A stretch of 64,000 nucleotides of DNA from Flavobacterium sp. N3904. Lineage in GTDB: Bacteria; Bacteroidota; Bacteroidia; Flavobacteriales; Flavobacteriaceae. The notes below the pieces were generated by a model. The model did no database searches. It saw only the letters and a list, made by a program, of their open reading frames with translations, and was not told where the DNA came from. The translations under genes and the position numbers were made by a program. Of the stretch, positions 32,421 to 41,690 are shown in pieces. The stretch is taken from the NCBI RefSeq assembly GCF_025947305.1, contig NZ_CP110009.1, forward strand, positions 3,327,501-3,391,500, in the 5' to 3' direction. How positions within the stretch are numbered: position 1 is the first letter of the stretch; each line of letters opens with the position of its first letter.

Positions 32421-33749
32421 TTATTTTTTGGAGACAAGAAACAGTTGATGACCTGCCTTTAAGGTAACTTTCGGTGTCTTCACTTTTTTGGAGAAATAGC
32501 CCGAAATGCCCTGTACTAAACCACGGCTCAAATCAGCGGCAACCTGTTGTCCTGCTGATTGGGTAAGCATCAGGCTTGTTCCGGATTGCTGGCTCATATT
32601 CCCTGCCATTTCGCTAAGGGCATTCATTTCGGGCGAAAAAGGCACGTACAAACCCTGCTGACCGTCCAGATCATAAATAGTAATATCAACCGGGATGATG
32701 TTTCCGTTCAATTCTATGGAAGTTACCTGCATCTGTAAACGTCCTCCCTCAAGTTTTGCGTTAGCCGTTAAAATTGTTCCTTGGGGAATGGCCTGATTAG
32801 GCGTTTGGGCGGATTCCAGTAACCGCAATTGTACTCCGCTTTCACTGATAATAGTTTGTGTTTCCTGTACACAGGCTTTGATACTGTTTTTGGGTTGTAC
32901 CACTTGCTCTAATGTACCAGCTGTATAAAAACGGCTGTTCTTGTTCTGGCCCCAATCAGCTAAAAAAACACTATCGCTAGGCTCACGATACAAGGCGGAT
33001 ATGGTGTTCTTTCTTGTAGTTGTGAATGCCACAAACTGCTCTTTTTGAGTAGAAGGTGAAGACTTAGAAACAGGACCATTGGCAGGCACTGCTTCTCCCC
33101 TATTTGTAACTGAAGGAAGATATTTTGCAGCCATCTGATAGGATTTCTCCATCATTTCCAATTGGTCATCTACCGTTACTTTGGCTGGATCATCTTTCTC
33201 AGCCAGTTTTCCCTTTACTTCTTCCAATTGCTTACGGAGTTCCTTCGTTTCAGAATTATCGTCCTTATAGAAAGAACCTAATGTGCTTTGCACGTTGCGG
33301 TAACTGTTCAAAGCGCGATTACTGTCTTTTTCAGATCTGTTGGCACTACTATAGCTTTCTTCCTCTTCAGGCAACTCGCCTCCCTCCTCTCCTTTTTCGT
33401 CTTCATTCCAGTAATCAGAAAGAGATGTGAGATCGTTCCGTTTTTCCTGATTCTTACGTTCCAGCATTTCCTCTTCGTATGCCTTACCCTTATCATCAGG
33501 CATTCCTGCACCCGTAGCCTGAGGCACGACTTCGTTCAGTCCGATTTTCTCGATTTCCTTTTTCTCGGAAGAGGGTTTAAAAATCAGGTACATACAGCAG
33601 AGGAACACAACACCCATCAAACCGAATATAAGAGGTTTTTTAAGCTTTTTGACTTTGTTCCTGGTACTGTCTTGCAAGACATCATCGATTGCTGATGGGT
33701 TACCTTCCGTTACCCGAACAACCGTTTTTTTGTTCTCATTTAATTTCAT
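32421..33749 (-). CDS. traM: Conjugative transposon protein TraM (VirB10-like)
   Basis: A 442-residue protein with a single N-terminal membrane helix (about 40-60, KKPLIFGLMGVVFLCCMYL), a long acidic, charged linker (about 75-180) and a C-terminal TraM domain (about 270-442). This is the layout of VirB10-type scaffold proteins that span the periplasm. It overlaps traL by 14 bases. Confidence 0.92.
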   Translation of the reverse strand: MKLNENKKTVVRVTEGNPSAIDDVLQDSTRNKVKKLKKPLIFGLMGVVFLCCMYLIFKPSSEKKEIEKIGLNEVVPQATGAGMPDDKGKAYEEEMLERKNQEKRNDLTSLSDYWNEDEKGEEGGELPEEEESYSSANRSEKDSNRALNSYRNVQSTLGSFYKDDNSETKELRKQLEEVKGKLAEKDDPAKVTVDDQLEMMEKSYQMAAKYLPSVTNRGEAVPANGPVSKSSPSTQKEQFVAFTTTRKNTISALYREPSDSVFLADWGQNKNSRFYTAGTLEQVVQPKNSIKACVQETQTIISESGVQLRLLESAQTPNQAIPQGTILTANAKLEGGRLQMQVTSIELNGNIIPVDITIYDLDGQQGLYVPFSPEMNALSEMAGNMSQQSGTSLMLTQSAGQQVAADLSRGLVQGISGYFSKKVKTPKVTLKAGHQLFLVSKK

Positions 33750-34023
33750 ACATCTTATTTTTTAAAATTGTTGTTAATGTATCCTGCAATTTTGTAGGAC
33801 TTTCATTTTTTTTGTGGATGGGGTTCTCGATATGCTCAATGCCTATATCGTTGCGGGACTTTGAAGTTTCATACCATACTTTGCCAATGATCCCCGCGGT
33901 AAGTAGCAGATAGCCCACAAAGAAGTACAGCAGGCATTGATGCTGTTTTTGTATGGGCAATACCCGCCAACGTTCATCCAGCTTGTCAAAGTACCTGTCC
34001 ATAGTTGTTCTTAATTTTTTCAT
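33736..34023 (-). CDS. traL: Conjugative transposon protein TraL (DUF3989)
   Basis: A 95-residue protein with one membrane helix (about 30-48, LLYFFVGYLLLTAGII). Size and position between the traK block and traM match TraL. It overlaps traM by 14 bases. Confidence 0.85.
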   Translation of the reverse strand: MKKLRTTMDRYFDKLDERWRVLPIQKQHQCLLYFFVGYLLLTAGIIGKVWYETSKSRNDIGIEHIENPIHKKNESPTKLQDTLTTILKNKMYEIK

Positions 34024-34043
34024 AGCCTTCTAATTTCTTTTTG

Positions 34044-34472
34044 TTATAGCTTGAAACGCTTTAGACTTTTTTCTGCCTCTTGCTTCGGCTCTTCACTAAC
34101 CAAAGCGATTGAAGCAATTGCTTTGGGTACAGTTAGTATAGAAAGCTCTGTCAAAGTTGATTTTTTCATCAGTTGTCCGAAACCATCTTTTTTTGCTACC
34201 TCCATTCTGTTGAGAGAGAATTTGCCGTTCAGGTATTCTATCCACATATTGCATTCTACACGAGGCTTATCTTCTCCCGACCATTGCAGATAGCTTGTCA
34301 GCAACAATTCCTGCTTAGGCAAATTGTCGGCATCTTTTTGGCAACTTTCGAGGTATTCACAGATACTGTCTTTTAGGTTTCCGGGATACGCGCCCTGCGT
34401 GTGGAAATAACCGCTATATCCTTTTTCGGTAAGGGTTATAGCGAAGGTGTTTAAATCTGAAAATGTTTCCAT
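34044..34472 (-). CDS. Unidentified small protein between traL and traK
   Basis: A 142-residue soluble protein. The Met at 34472 (METFSDLNTF) is preferred because starting earlier would overlap deep into traK. No signal peptide or membrane helix. Content is beta-rich (YSGYFHTQG, RVECNMWIEYLNGKF). It is embedded in the tra operon, between the VirB8-like traK and traL, so it may be an accessory subunit. No family recognised. Confidence 0.65.
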   Translation of the reverse strand: METFSDLNTFAITLTEKGYSGYFHTQGAYPGNLKDSICEYLESCQKDADNLPKQELLLTSYLQWSGEDKPRVECNMWIEYLNGKFSLNRMEVAKKDGFGQLMKKSTLTELSILTVPKAIASIALVSEEPKQEAEKSLKRFKL

Positions 34473-34482
34473 ACGATTATTT

Positions 34483-35106
34483 TTAGCGTTCGATAACTTC
34501 AATGTCCTTGTTTTCGACCACCGAAAATTTTTCTATATTAAAGCCCTGCGGGTTATTGTCCGAACGGACGGAATTGACCAGATAGCAGGAAGTAATCAGA
34601 TTACGTTTGGTCACATTGCTGGAACGGATGATGAACTGTTTGGCATAGGTGCGGACCGCATAAGGATAGGTGTCAAAATTGCCGACCACACTATCCACTT
34701 CGATACGTTGCTGCACATTACCTGATATAATGCGGTTGTAGTATCCCTTTTCCGAAAGGTCTTTGTAATAATCAAAGGCACTTTTATCGGCAAGATTAAA
34801 CGCCCGTCTCATATTACTTTCGATAGCATTCTTATCGGGAGCCAGCGTAAAGAACAATTCATGAAAGTGTCTTACGTGTTCCCTCGCTTCGACCGGACGG
34901 TTGATGGAGGCATCCTGTGCAAGTGCCAGCATCAATGATTTGCCATTGTCCAGCACATAGATCTTTTGGCGTTGTTCTTCTGCAAAGTGGTAGGATTGCC
35001 ATACGGCATATGCTGCAACACTGGTGCAGAGAACAGCAAATACAAGGGCATACAACCTGATTTGGCGAAAACTGTTTTCGATATTTCTTAGCGTTTTAAA
35101 TTCCAT
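34483..35106 (-). CDS. traK: Conjugative transposon protein TraK (VirB8-like)
   Basis: A 207-residue inner-membrane protein with one N-terminal helix (about 17-35, RLYALVFAVLCTSVAAYAVW) and a periplasmic domain with a VirB8-like pattern (LFFTLAPD, FDTYPYAVRTYAKQF). TraK bridges the ATPases and the outer core. It is followed by the small unidentified gene and preceded by traJ. Confidence 0.92.
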   Translation of the reverse strand: MEFKTLRNIENSFRQIRLYALVFAVLCTSVAAYAVWQSYHFAEEQRQKIYVLDNGKSLMLALAQDASINRPVEAREHVRHFHELFFTLAPDKNAIESNMRRAFNLADKSAFDYYKDLSEKGYYNRIISGNVQQRIEVDSVVGNFDTYPYAVRTYAKQFIIRSSNVTKRNLITSCYLVNSVRSDNNPQGFNIEKFSVVENKDIEVIER

Positions 35107-35129
35107 TTTTTCTGATTAATCGTTTTACA

Positions 35130-36122
35130 TTATTTAAGTAGCTGACCTCCGATATTTCCTGCTGCAGAACCAACTCCGGCACCGGCAATATTTCCTGATT
35201 TCATTGCCGTTTGATTGACATTACGGGTAAAATTCCCTGCACCGCCAGCCTGAATAATCCAGCCTGTCACGGTTGGAACGGTAAAGTATCCGACAATGCC
35301 TATAATCATAAAGATGATATACACAGTGTTTGACGTGTCGGGAATGAATGTCGGATCAGACAACATGGCGATATCCCGTTCTAATATCAGGGATTGTATC
35401 CTTGCCAGCATGGAGCTGAACAAATCTGAAACAGGAAGCCACAAGTAAACACTTATGTATCGTGTGAACCACTGTGTGAGCGTGGACTGAAAGCCATCCC
35501 ACACCGAAATGGCGAAGGCTATTGGTCCCAGTATGGAAAGGACAATCAGAAAAAACGTCCGTATGGTATCAATTACCAGTGCTGCCGCCTGAAAAAGTAC
35601 TTCCAGCAGATTGCGGAACCATTCCTTCAACGCTTTCTCTATCCTGTATTCCTGCCTGTCCATATACATTCCTGCCATTGTTCCGATCTCGGAAGGCGAC
35701 CAGCCGAGTTCGTCCAGTTTTTTGTCGAAGACCTCATCAGAAGCCAAATAGGCGGTTTCGGGATTTCTAACCATTGCTTCATATTCCAATTGGTCTTTTT
35801 GCTGCTGCAATTTATTCAGGTCCAGCACCTGGTCTTCGAGTATCGCATGAGTTCCCGTGACAACAGGGCTTAGTACTGCGTTGATGGTTCCCAACACGAT
35901 AGTCGGAAAAAACATAATGCAAAGTCCCAAGGCAAATGGGCGTAATAATGGATACATATCTATAGGCTCAGCACGGCTTAAGGCCCCCCAAACCTTTAAT
36001 GAAACATAGAACAGGGCACCCAAGCCAGCTAGGCCTTTCGCCACCGCCGCCATATCCCAGGCGAGCGGCATCATATCGTCATACAGCGAACGCAGGACTT
36101 CATGAAGGTTATTCCATTCCAT
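35130..36122 (-). CDS. traJ: Conjugative transposon protein TraJ (VirB6-like)
   Basis: A 330-residue polytopic membrane protein (several helices, about 22-42, 68-90, 180-215 and 265-290) with a Gly-rich C-terminus. The length and the LYDDMMPLAWDMAAVAKG start match TraJ of CTnDOT-type elements. It likely forms the inner-membrane channel. It starts 3 bases downstream of the traI stop. Confidence 0.93.
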   Translation of the reverse strand: MEWNNLHEVLRSLYDDMMPLAWDMAAVAKGLAGLGALFYVSLKVWGALSRAEPIDMYPLLRPFALGLCIMFFPTIVLGTINAVLSPVVTGTHAILEDQVLDLNKLQQQKDQLEYEAMVRNPETAYLASDEVFDKKLDELGWSPSEIGTMAGMYMDRQEYRIEKALKEWFRNLLEVLFQAAALVIDTIRTFFLIVLSILGPIAFAISVWDGFQSTLTQWFTRYISVYLWLPVSDLFSSMLARIQSLILERDIAMLSDPTFIPDTSNTVYIIFMIIGIVGYFTVPTVTGWIIQAGGAGNFTRNVNQTAMKSGNIAGAGVGSAAGNIGGQLLK

Positions 36123-36125
36123 GGC

Positions 36126-36758
36126 TTACCAGTATTTTTGGTTGGATGTCCCATAAAGTTCCAGCACTCTTTTGGAATCGTCTTTTTTCTTCGCTCTGAG
36201 GTAGCTGACCGAAATGTTCTTGTTGGTGTAATAGCGGACAAGGCTGTGGTACTCTTTTACCTCTTTATACACTCGGTCGATAATATCCATACGCTCTTTG
36301 TCATTTAATGAAAGCTTGGTAGAAGATACTATCTGCTTCAATTCCTTCAGCAGCTCCGTACTTTCATTTAGCAGTGCTGAATAACCATTGCCGATAGCTG
36401 CCAGTTCCTGAGGTGTGAAATTGGGATCATTCATCATCTTACCGAAATTGGTAACATACATCTCGGAAACATCACCTACCAGTAAGACCGTCTGCTGCAC
36501 CTTGCGCGCATCTTTCACTAGATTATTGACCGCCTGAAGCTTGTCGTAATATTCTTTACCCTGTTTGTATACCTTCTCTACTTCCTTGAAATTTTTGATA
36601 ACATTCGATACAGTGGATGAAGTCTGTACGATTTCATTGGCACTGTTCAGAATGCCCGAAGCCAGGTTAAAGGGATCGGTAACTACAAATTGAGCTTTTG
36701 CGGAGGGTGCGACAGCCAACATTACTGCTGCACACACCATTAAAATTAATTTTTTCAT
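36126..36758 (-). CDS. traI: Conjugative transposon protein TraI (DUF4141)
   Basis: A 210-residue exported protein with a signal peptide ending APSAKAQ, followed by a helical, VirB5-like layout (DPFNLASGILNSANEIVQ and long amphipathic helices). Suggested role: pilus- or channel-associated periplasmic protein. It lies between traG and traJ. Confidence 0.9.
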   Translation of the reverse strand: MKKLILMVCAAVMLAVAPSAKAQFVVTDPFNLASGILNSANEIVQTSSTVSNVIKNFKEVEKVYKQGKEYYDKLQAVNNLVKDARKVQQTVLLVGDVSEMYVTNFGKMMNDPNFTPQELAAIGNGYSALLNESTELLKELKQIVSSTKLSLNDKERMDIIDRVYKEVKEYHSLVRYYTNKNISVSYLRAKKKDDSKRVLELYGTSNQKYW

Positions 36759-36784
36759 GATTTCTAATTTTTAATTGTTACTAA

Positions 36785-39289
36785 CTATTGATTGGATTGG
36801 TCACGCCGAGCGATGGCGATGTGCTTTATGGCGAGTTCCACATTGCCGCCCAATTCTGCGGCAAGTTGCATGACTTCCATTTTTTCGGTTTCTTCAGTGG
36901 TATAGGCGAGATACTCTTCAATGCTGACTTCTGTGGCATATACCGCCGAATGGATTCCACCCAAGCCTATCCATACCTCCTTGTAAAGTCGCGAGGGATC
37001 GTTGTTCATATTAATGGAAAGCACCTGCGCCTTCTCCTTGTCTGTAAGTCCGAGCATAGCCTGTATATCATCAAACTTGTTCATGTACTTGCGCTGGTCC
37101 AGCAGAATTTTACAATCGGAATTGTTGATGATACTTTCCTTGACGATGGGCGACTGGATGATATCATCGACTTCCTGTGTTACCACGATGGCTTCACCGA
37201 AAAACTTCCTAACCGTTTTGAAGAGATACTTTATATATTCTGCCATTCCTTCCTTGGCAATCGCCTTCCAAGCCTCTTCAATAAGGATGAGTTTGCGGAT
37301 ACCCTTTAGCCTGCGCATCTTGTTGATGAACACCTCCATAATGATGATGGTCACGATAGGAAAAAGGATTTTGTGCTCTTTGATGGCATCAATTTCAAAC
37401 ACGATGAAGCGTTTGGAAAGCAGGTCTAACTGTTTATCGGAATTGAGTAAGTAATCGTACTCCCCTCCTTTATAGTACGGTTCCAGTACATTCAAAAAAT
37501 TAGCGATGTCGAAGTCTTTTTCTCGTACCTTTTTTTCTTCCAATACTTTCCAGTAATCGATGAGTACATAATCATAAAAATCATTGAAGGAAGGCTGGGA
37601 TTCAGCCTGTTTGATTCTTTCAATATAACCACTTACCGCATTGGACAATGCCACTTCTTCGGAACGGGTTGGTGGTTCATCATCCCTCTTCCATAGTGTC
37701 AGAATCAGTGTTTTGATACTTTCTCTTTTTTCTATATCATATACACCATCATCGGTATAAAAAGGATTAAAAGCAATGGGATTGTCTTCTGTGTAGGTGA
37801 AATAAACCCCATCTTCTCCTTTGGTTTTTCCTTTGATAAGTTCGCACAACCCTTGATACGAGTTACCGGTATCCACAAGCAGGACATGTGCACCTTGTTC
37901 ATAGTATTGCCGAACCATGTGGTTGGTGAAAAAAGATTTACCACTCCCCGAAGGACCGAGTATAAACTTGTTTCGGTTGGTAATAATCCCTCGTTTCATA
38001 GGCAGGTCTGAAATGTCCAAATGGATGGGTTTTCCGGTTAGACGGTCTGCCATCTTAATACCAAATGGCGATGGCGAATTGTGATAGTTAGTTTCTTCGG
38101 TGAAGAAGCATAAAGCTGGTTCAATGAACGTATAAAAGCTTTCTTCACTTGGAAAATCTCCCGAATTTCCCGGTATACCCGCCCAGAAGAGTGTAGCCAC
38201 ATCGGTTGTATTATGACGGGGTTTGCATTCCATCAATGCCAAAGCACTACCGCTGTCGTTCTTTAGCTGTTTAAGCTCACCAGGATCATCCGACCAAGCC
38301 ATGATGTTAAAGTGTGCCCTGATGGATGACAGTCCAAAACTGTGTGCTTCGTTCAGATAGAGTTCTATCCATTCTTTATTAATTTGATTGGCACGGCTGT
38401 AACGAGCCAGTGAGTGCATATTCCTTGCCGACTTCTCAAACTTTTCCAGGTTATCTTCGCTGTTATCCAAAAACAGATATTGGTTGTAAATGTGATTGCA
38501 GTTTAGTAACAATCCAACTGGAGCAGCGAACGACAAACGGCAATCGCTCCGGTCGGTAGATAGTTTTTCGTAACGGGTATCTGCTGATACTGCTGAGGGC
38601 AAGTCGTCCGTATCGGATAAGGTGTGCAGGCACAATCTTTTGTTGCCGACACGTACCTCTTCTCCTCCGAGTGCGATGTCCTGCATCGGTGTTCCGGCCT
38701 CCCTTGAAAGTGTAAGGTATTGTTCCAGTAGACCCTGCTTTTCTTCCGTGCCAATAATATCATCTTCGGTCAGGCGCTGCAGTTTTATAAAGCCACTGTC
38801 ATTAATGATACGTTCAAACTGCGTTACCGCCTCCATAAAGCGCTGGATCGCTTCGGAATCCCTGATTTCCTTCGGTATCAATGTACCTTTGCAAAGCGAA
38901 GAGAAATTGCTTTGCATCCTCATGCGTTCTTTACTGGTTTTTGTCAGGAACAGGTAGCAATAATGGTTCAGGAAAGGACGTTCGTTAAAATGCTGCTGGT
39001 AGGATTTACCCAAAAAACTCAAACTATCCCCCGCAATGTCTGGGGCATAGTTTTCCTTGATGTACCAGTCTTGCTTATGGATTACTGTATAATCGGGCAA
39101 AGTCTTGATGGCTTTGTGCCAAGCGGAATGAATGGCTTCATATTCAGCGGATGCTACCGTGAACAGTTCGGGCAACCGCACTTCAAAACAAGCGGTGATG
39201 TCTGCATCTTTTGACAGAATACAATTATTTTCCACTGCCAGTAAAGGAAACTTATTTTCCAGCGTAGTGATCTTGGCTGCATTTCTCAT
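36785..39289 (-). CDS. traG: Conjugation ATPase TraG (VirB4-like)
   Basis: An 834-residue TraG/VirB4-type ATPase. The C-terminal ATPase domain has Walker A GPSGSGKS at 445-452 and Walker B LILIEEAWKA near 675. It powers assembly of the mating channel at the inner membrane. Its start overlaps the traF stop by 4 bases (ATGA), implying translational coupling. Confidence 0.95.
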   Translation of the reverse strand: MRNAAKITTLENKFPLLAVENNCILSKDADITACFEVRLPELFTVASAEYEAIHSAWHKAIKTLPDYTVIHKQDWYIKENYAPDIAGDSLSFLGKSYQQHFNERPFLNHYCYLFLTKTSKERMRMQSNFSSLCKGTLIPKEIRDSEAIQRFMEAVTQFERIINDSGFIKLQRLTEDDIIGTEEKQGLLEQYLTLSREAGTPMQDIALGGEEVRVGNKRLCLHTLSDTDDLPSAVSADTRYEKLSTDRSDCRLSFAAPVGLLLNCNHIYNQYLFLDNSEDNLEKFEKSARNMHSLARYSRANQINKEWIELYLNEAHSFGLSSIRAHFNIMAWSDDPGELKQLKNDSGSALALMECKPRHNTTDVATLFWAGIPGNSGDFPSEESFYTFIEPALCFFTEETNYHNSPSPFGIKMADRLTGKPIHLDISDLPMKRGIITNRNKFILGPSGSGKSFFTNHMVRQYYEQGAHVLLVDTGNSYQGLCELIKGKTKGEDGVYFTYTEDNPIAFNPFYTDDGVYDIEKRESIKTLILTLWKRDDEPPTRSEEVALSNAVSGYIERIKQAESQPSFNDFYDYVLIDYWKVLEEKKVREKDFDIANFLNVLEPYYKGGEYDYLLNSDKQLDLLSKRFIVFEIDAIKEHKILFPIVTIIIMEVFINKMRRLKGIRKLILIEEAWKAIAKEGMAEYIKYLFKTVRKFFGEAIVVTQEVDDIIQSPIVKESIINNSDCKILLDQRKYMNKFDDIQAMLGLTDKEKAQVLSINMNNDPSRLYKEVWIGLGGIHSAVYATEVSIEEYLAYTTEETEKMEVMQLAAELGGNVELAIKHIAIARRDQSNQ

Positions 39290-39615
39290 ACGGCATTCGA
39301 TTTAGAGATGAACTTTAAATAACGATGTACCGGCTTGCGGCAGATGATGTATCGTGGGTGTCTTTTTCTTGCCCCTATTTTCATCAGCCCATGTTCCTCA
39401 TACTTTTTGTTCAGTGAAAAGGTTTGCCATACAATCAGCGAAGCGCCGCCTGTTCCGAGGAACAGGCAGACATAGGAGTTTACGCCAGCTATATATAGTA
39501 TCATGACTAGGATCAGTGTACCAAGCAGTCCGCCTGCGAAAATGAACAGGTATTGCGCTTTCAGTCCTTTAAATTCTACCGTCCTTCCGATGCCTTTGTT
39601 GATATTGTAATTCAT
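39286..39615 (-). CDS. traF: Conjugative transposon protein TraF (DUF4133)
   Basis: A 109-residue membrane protein starting at 39615 (MNYNINKGIGR), the usual TraF start; an upstream Met would add 25 residues that overlap traE. It has two membrane helices (about 25-46 and 50-66) and the VirB3-like spacing. Coupled to traG by a 4-base overlap. Confidence 0.9.
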   Translation of the reverse strand: MNYNINKGIGRTVEFKGLKAQYLFIFAGGLLGTLILVMILYIAGVNSYVCLFLGTGGASLIVWQTFSLNKKYEEHGLMKIGARKRHPRYIICRKPVHRYLKFISKSNAV

Positions 39616-39626
39616 AAGGCAAGGGA

Positions 39627-39932
39627 TTAAAGGAAGAAGGAACGCAAAATGGTAGCCGCAACAATCAAGAAGATACAGGCACCAAACCAACTTGCTGCAG
39701 TCTTGCTTGTGTCGGGGTCACCACTGCTGAATTTTCCGTACACTTTAACACCTCCAATGAGACCTACCACGGCTCCAATAGCGTAGATGAGTTGTGTGGC
39801 AGGATCGAAATAGGACGTAACCATTTGAGTGGCTTCGGTGATACCAGCTGAACCGTCTCCTTGTGCGATCGCTCCCAAACCTGTCAGCATTACCATTGTT
39901 GCCAGCAGGGCTTTTTTTCTTTGTTTTTCCAT
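39627..39932 (-). CDS. traE: Conjugative transposon protein TraE (DUF4134)
   Basis: A 101-residue pilin-like protein with a signal-like N-terminal helix (about 10-24) and two further membrane helices (about 48-68 and 80-100). The motif IYAIGAVVGLIGGVKVYGKF is characteristic of TraE/DUF4134, which resembles VirB2. It is the first gene of the long downstream tra block. Confidence 0.92.
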   Translation of the reverse strand: MEKQRKKALLATMVMLTGLGAIAQGDGSAGITEATQMVTSYFDPATQLIYAIGAVVGLIGGVKVYGKFSSGDPDTSKTAASWFGACIFLIVAATILRSFFL

Positions 39933-40192
39933 GATTAAAACATATTAAATTGTTATGTCTTCCCGCACCTTGCGGGCTTCAGGGAACAAAGGTCTTATGG
40001 AAAAGGAGGTGTTATATCAAAGTGGCAGTGTGAGGAATAGTTTGGACACAAGTGGCATTTACAAATAACATTTTAATATCATAGTGCTCTAAAATAATTA
40101 TGTAGCTAATGTGTTCACTGAGATCAACAAGCATTTAAATTTACACTTGATATGATTTTACATTCATTATCTTAGCGCGGTCAATAAATTTA
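39933..40192. other. Spacer upstream of traE
   Basis: It contains a small hairpin, CCCGCA-CCT-TGCGGG, at 39962-39976, and presumably a promoter for the traE-to-traQ operon. No gene is seen. Confidence 0.4.
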
Positions 40193-40637
40193 ATGATAAT
40201 AAAAATGATGGGAATTATAGTTAAGTATTCGGAATTCTTTGGACAAGCCGCTCTTGCTGACTCGATCTCATTATTAAATTCTATACCAAAGGAAGAATTA
40301 ATTACCACCTTTTCAGCTATTAGTGCACATTTGAATCCAATAAACGAAATCACAGCGTGACGACTCTAGAAAGACACAGTCGGTATGCATAAGAGTGATC
40401 TTTCTTGATACTAAAACTCTCTCCGCAATTCCTTTTGCGCCCAAATTCTTAGTCAGTACTCTCAATTTCCCGAAGAATATGCACTATTTACCAGGAGTGC
40501 TTGTCTCTATGCCATTTAAGAAGTATTGGCAAAAAATGATTTTACCTTAAAAACGCCTGAATATAATTTTGATTTACGTGAAAGGATTTTTAAATACCTT
40601 TTCGACCAAGTGCGCCACGATCTTGCCACGAAATAAA
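40193..40637 (+). pseudogene. Decayed gene of unknown family
   Basis: An initial frame from 40193 (ending TGA at 40360) encodes 55 residues that read like a normal protein: VKYSEFFGQAALADSISLL and ELITTFSAISAHLNP. After a gap, another frame encodes SQYSQFPEEYALFTRSACLYA, an in-frame TAA, then EVLAKNDFTLKTPEYNFDL and RERIFKYLFDQV up to a stop near 40637. Protein-like composition resuming after frameshift and stop indicates a broken coding region. Family not recognised. Confidence 0.5.
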
Positions 40638-40903
40638 AACATCAATTTATAACTATGACAATTTGTTATAAATGAGTGCCATAGTTCTATTTTGAAATCA
40701 AATTTCAATAATTCTTTTTGATAAAAAAATAAAATAAACAGTCTTAACTTTTTTCTAGCAAAAAGGTATCTTTCCATTTATATTTATTATGATAACTGCA
40801 ATTCTATGACTTCTATACTATTACTGGTTCCATTGATATATTCTGGAAATATCAGGAAACATTTAGATAAGGTTTTGTGTAATAAGTAAGCTTCAATAGC
40901 TTG
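40638..40903. other. Spacer without recognisable features
   Basis: AT-rich sequence between the decayed gene and the GLPGLI gene. I see no gene, repeat or terminator here. Confidence 0.4.
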
Positions 40904-41686
40904 TTAAAGGGAATAGGCTTGTAATGTTTTTCTTGCCCATTTTCCCCAGTCTTTCAAAGCATCCAAAAGTATTTTGTTTAGTCCTTTATTGTCAGTAGGT
41001 TTACCATTAATTGGCGGGGCTAAATCTTTGTCAGAAACTGGAATTTCTGTAACTTTTGTAGCAAACCATGTCATATTTTCGTGTGGCATAGCCAATCCCA
41101 AAATTGTTCCGGGTAATCCTGTAAAAGATTCTGGGCCACCAGCAAATGGAATTTGAATAGTGTAATAGGCAACAACATAAACAGAATCGAGAACTATAGC
41201 ATTTGCTCTGCGGCATTCATAACCTGCAATTTCTCTTGTTTCATCGGTAATTTTCCAATCAATTTTGCGTAAACTGTCTTTAACTAAGTATAAATCATCG
41301 TAAACGTTTTTTTGGGTAATGCTGGTTTGGGTATCTAGATCTGTGGCGATAACATTTTTTAAATTAGCCATTGCATCGTCAGCAATCCAACTGTTGCTTG
41401 CTGATTGATTTGTTTCAACCCATTTGTATAAACTCTTGTTTTTTGAAAAACTGAGAATGCTTTTTGTAGTTTTAAATTGTGGATTGGTTTTTTTATAACT
41501 TTCAAAAGCAGCTTGATAATAACTATCAGTTTCTCCTTTTATTTTTTTTGTAATCAAAGCATACATATTCGATTTTTTCTCAAATTCGATTATGCCATTT
41601 TGTACAAAGTGGTTATTTTGTGCAAAAGTATTGCAGCTGGTCAATACAATTATTAAAATTAAGATGCGGTTTATTATTGTTTTCAT
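40904..41686 (-). CDS. GLPGLI family protein
   Basis: A 260-residue exported protein with a signal peptide ending SCNTFAQ. The signature FTGLPGTILGLAMPHE places it in the GLPGLI family, which is restricted to Bacteroidetes and has no known function. Members commonly sit directly beside a TonB-dependent-receptor-like gene, as here, where only 4 bases separate the two. Likely a periplasmic partner of that outer-membrane protein. Confidence 0.9.
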   Translation of the reverse strand: MKTIINRILILIIVLTSCNTFAQNNHFVQNGIIEFEKKSNMYALITKKIKGETDSYYQAAFESYKKTNPQFKTTKSILSFSKNKSLYKWVETNQSASNSWIADDAMANLKNVIATDLDTQTSITQKNVYDDLYLVKDSLRKIDWKITDETREIAGYECRRANAIVLDSVYVVAYYTIQIPFAGGPESFTGLPGTILGLAMPHENMTWFATKVTEIPVSDKDLAPPINGKPTDNKGLNKILLDALKDWGKWARKTLQAYSL

Positions 41687-41690
41687 GGTT

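Noticed and set aside
40141..40353. 70-codon minus-strand frame
   Set aside because: The plus-strand reading of the same DNA is more protein-like and continues after a break, so this is its shadow.
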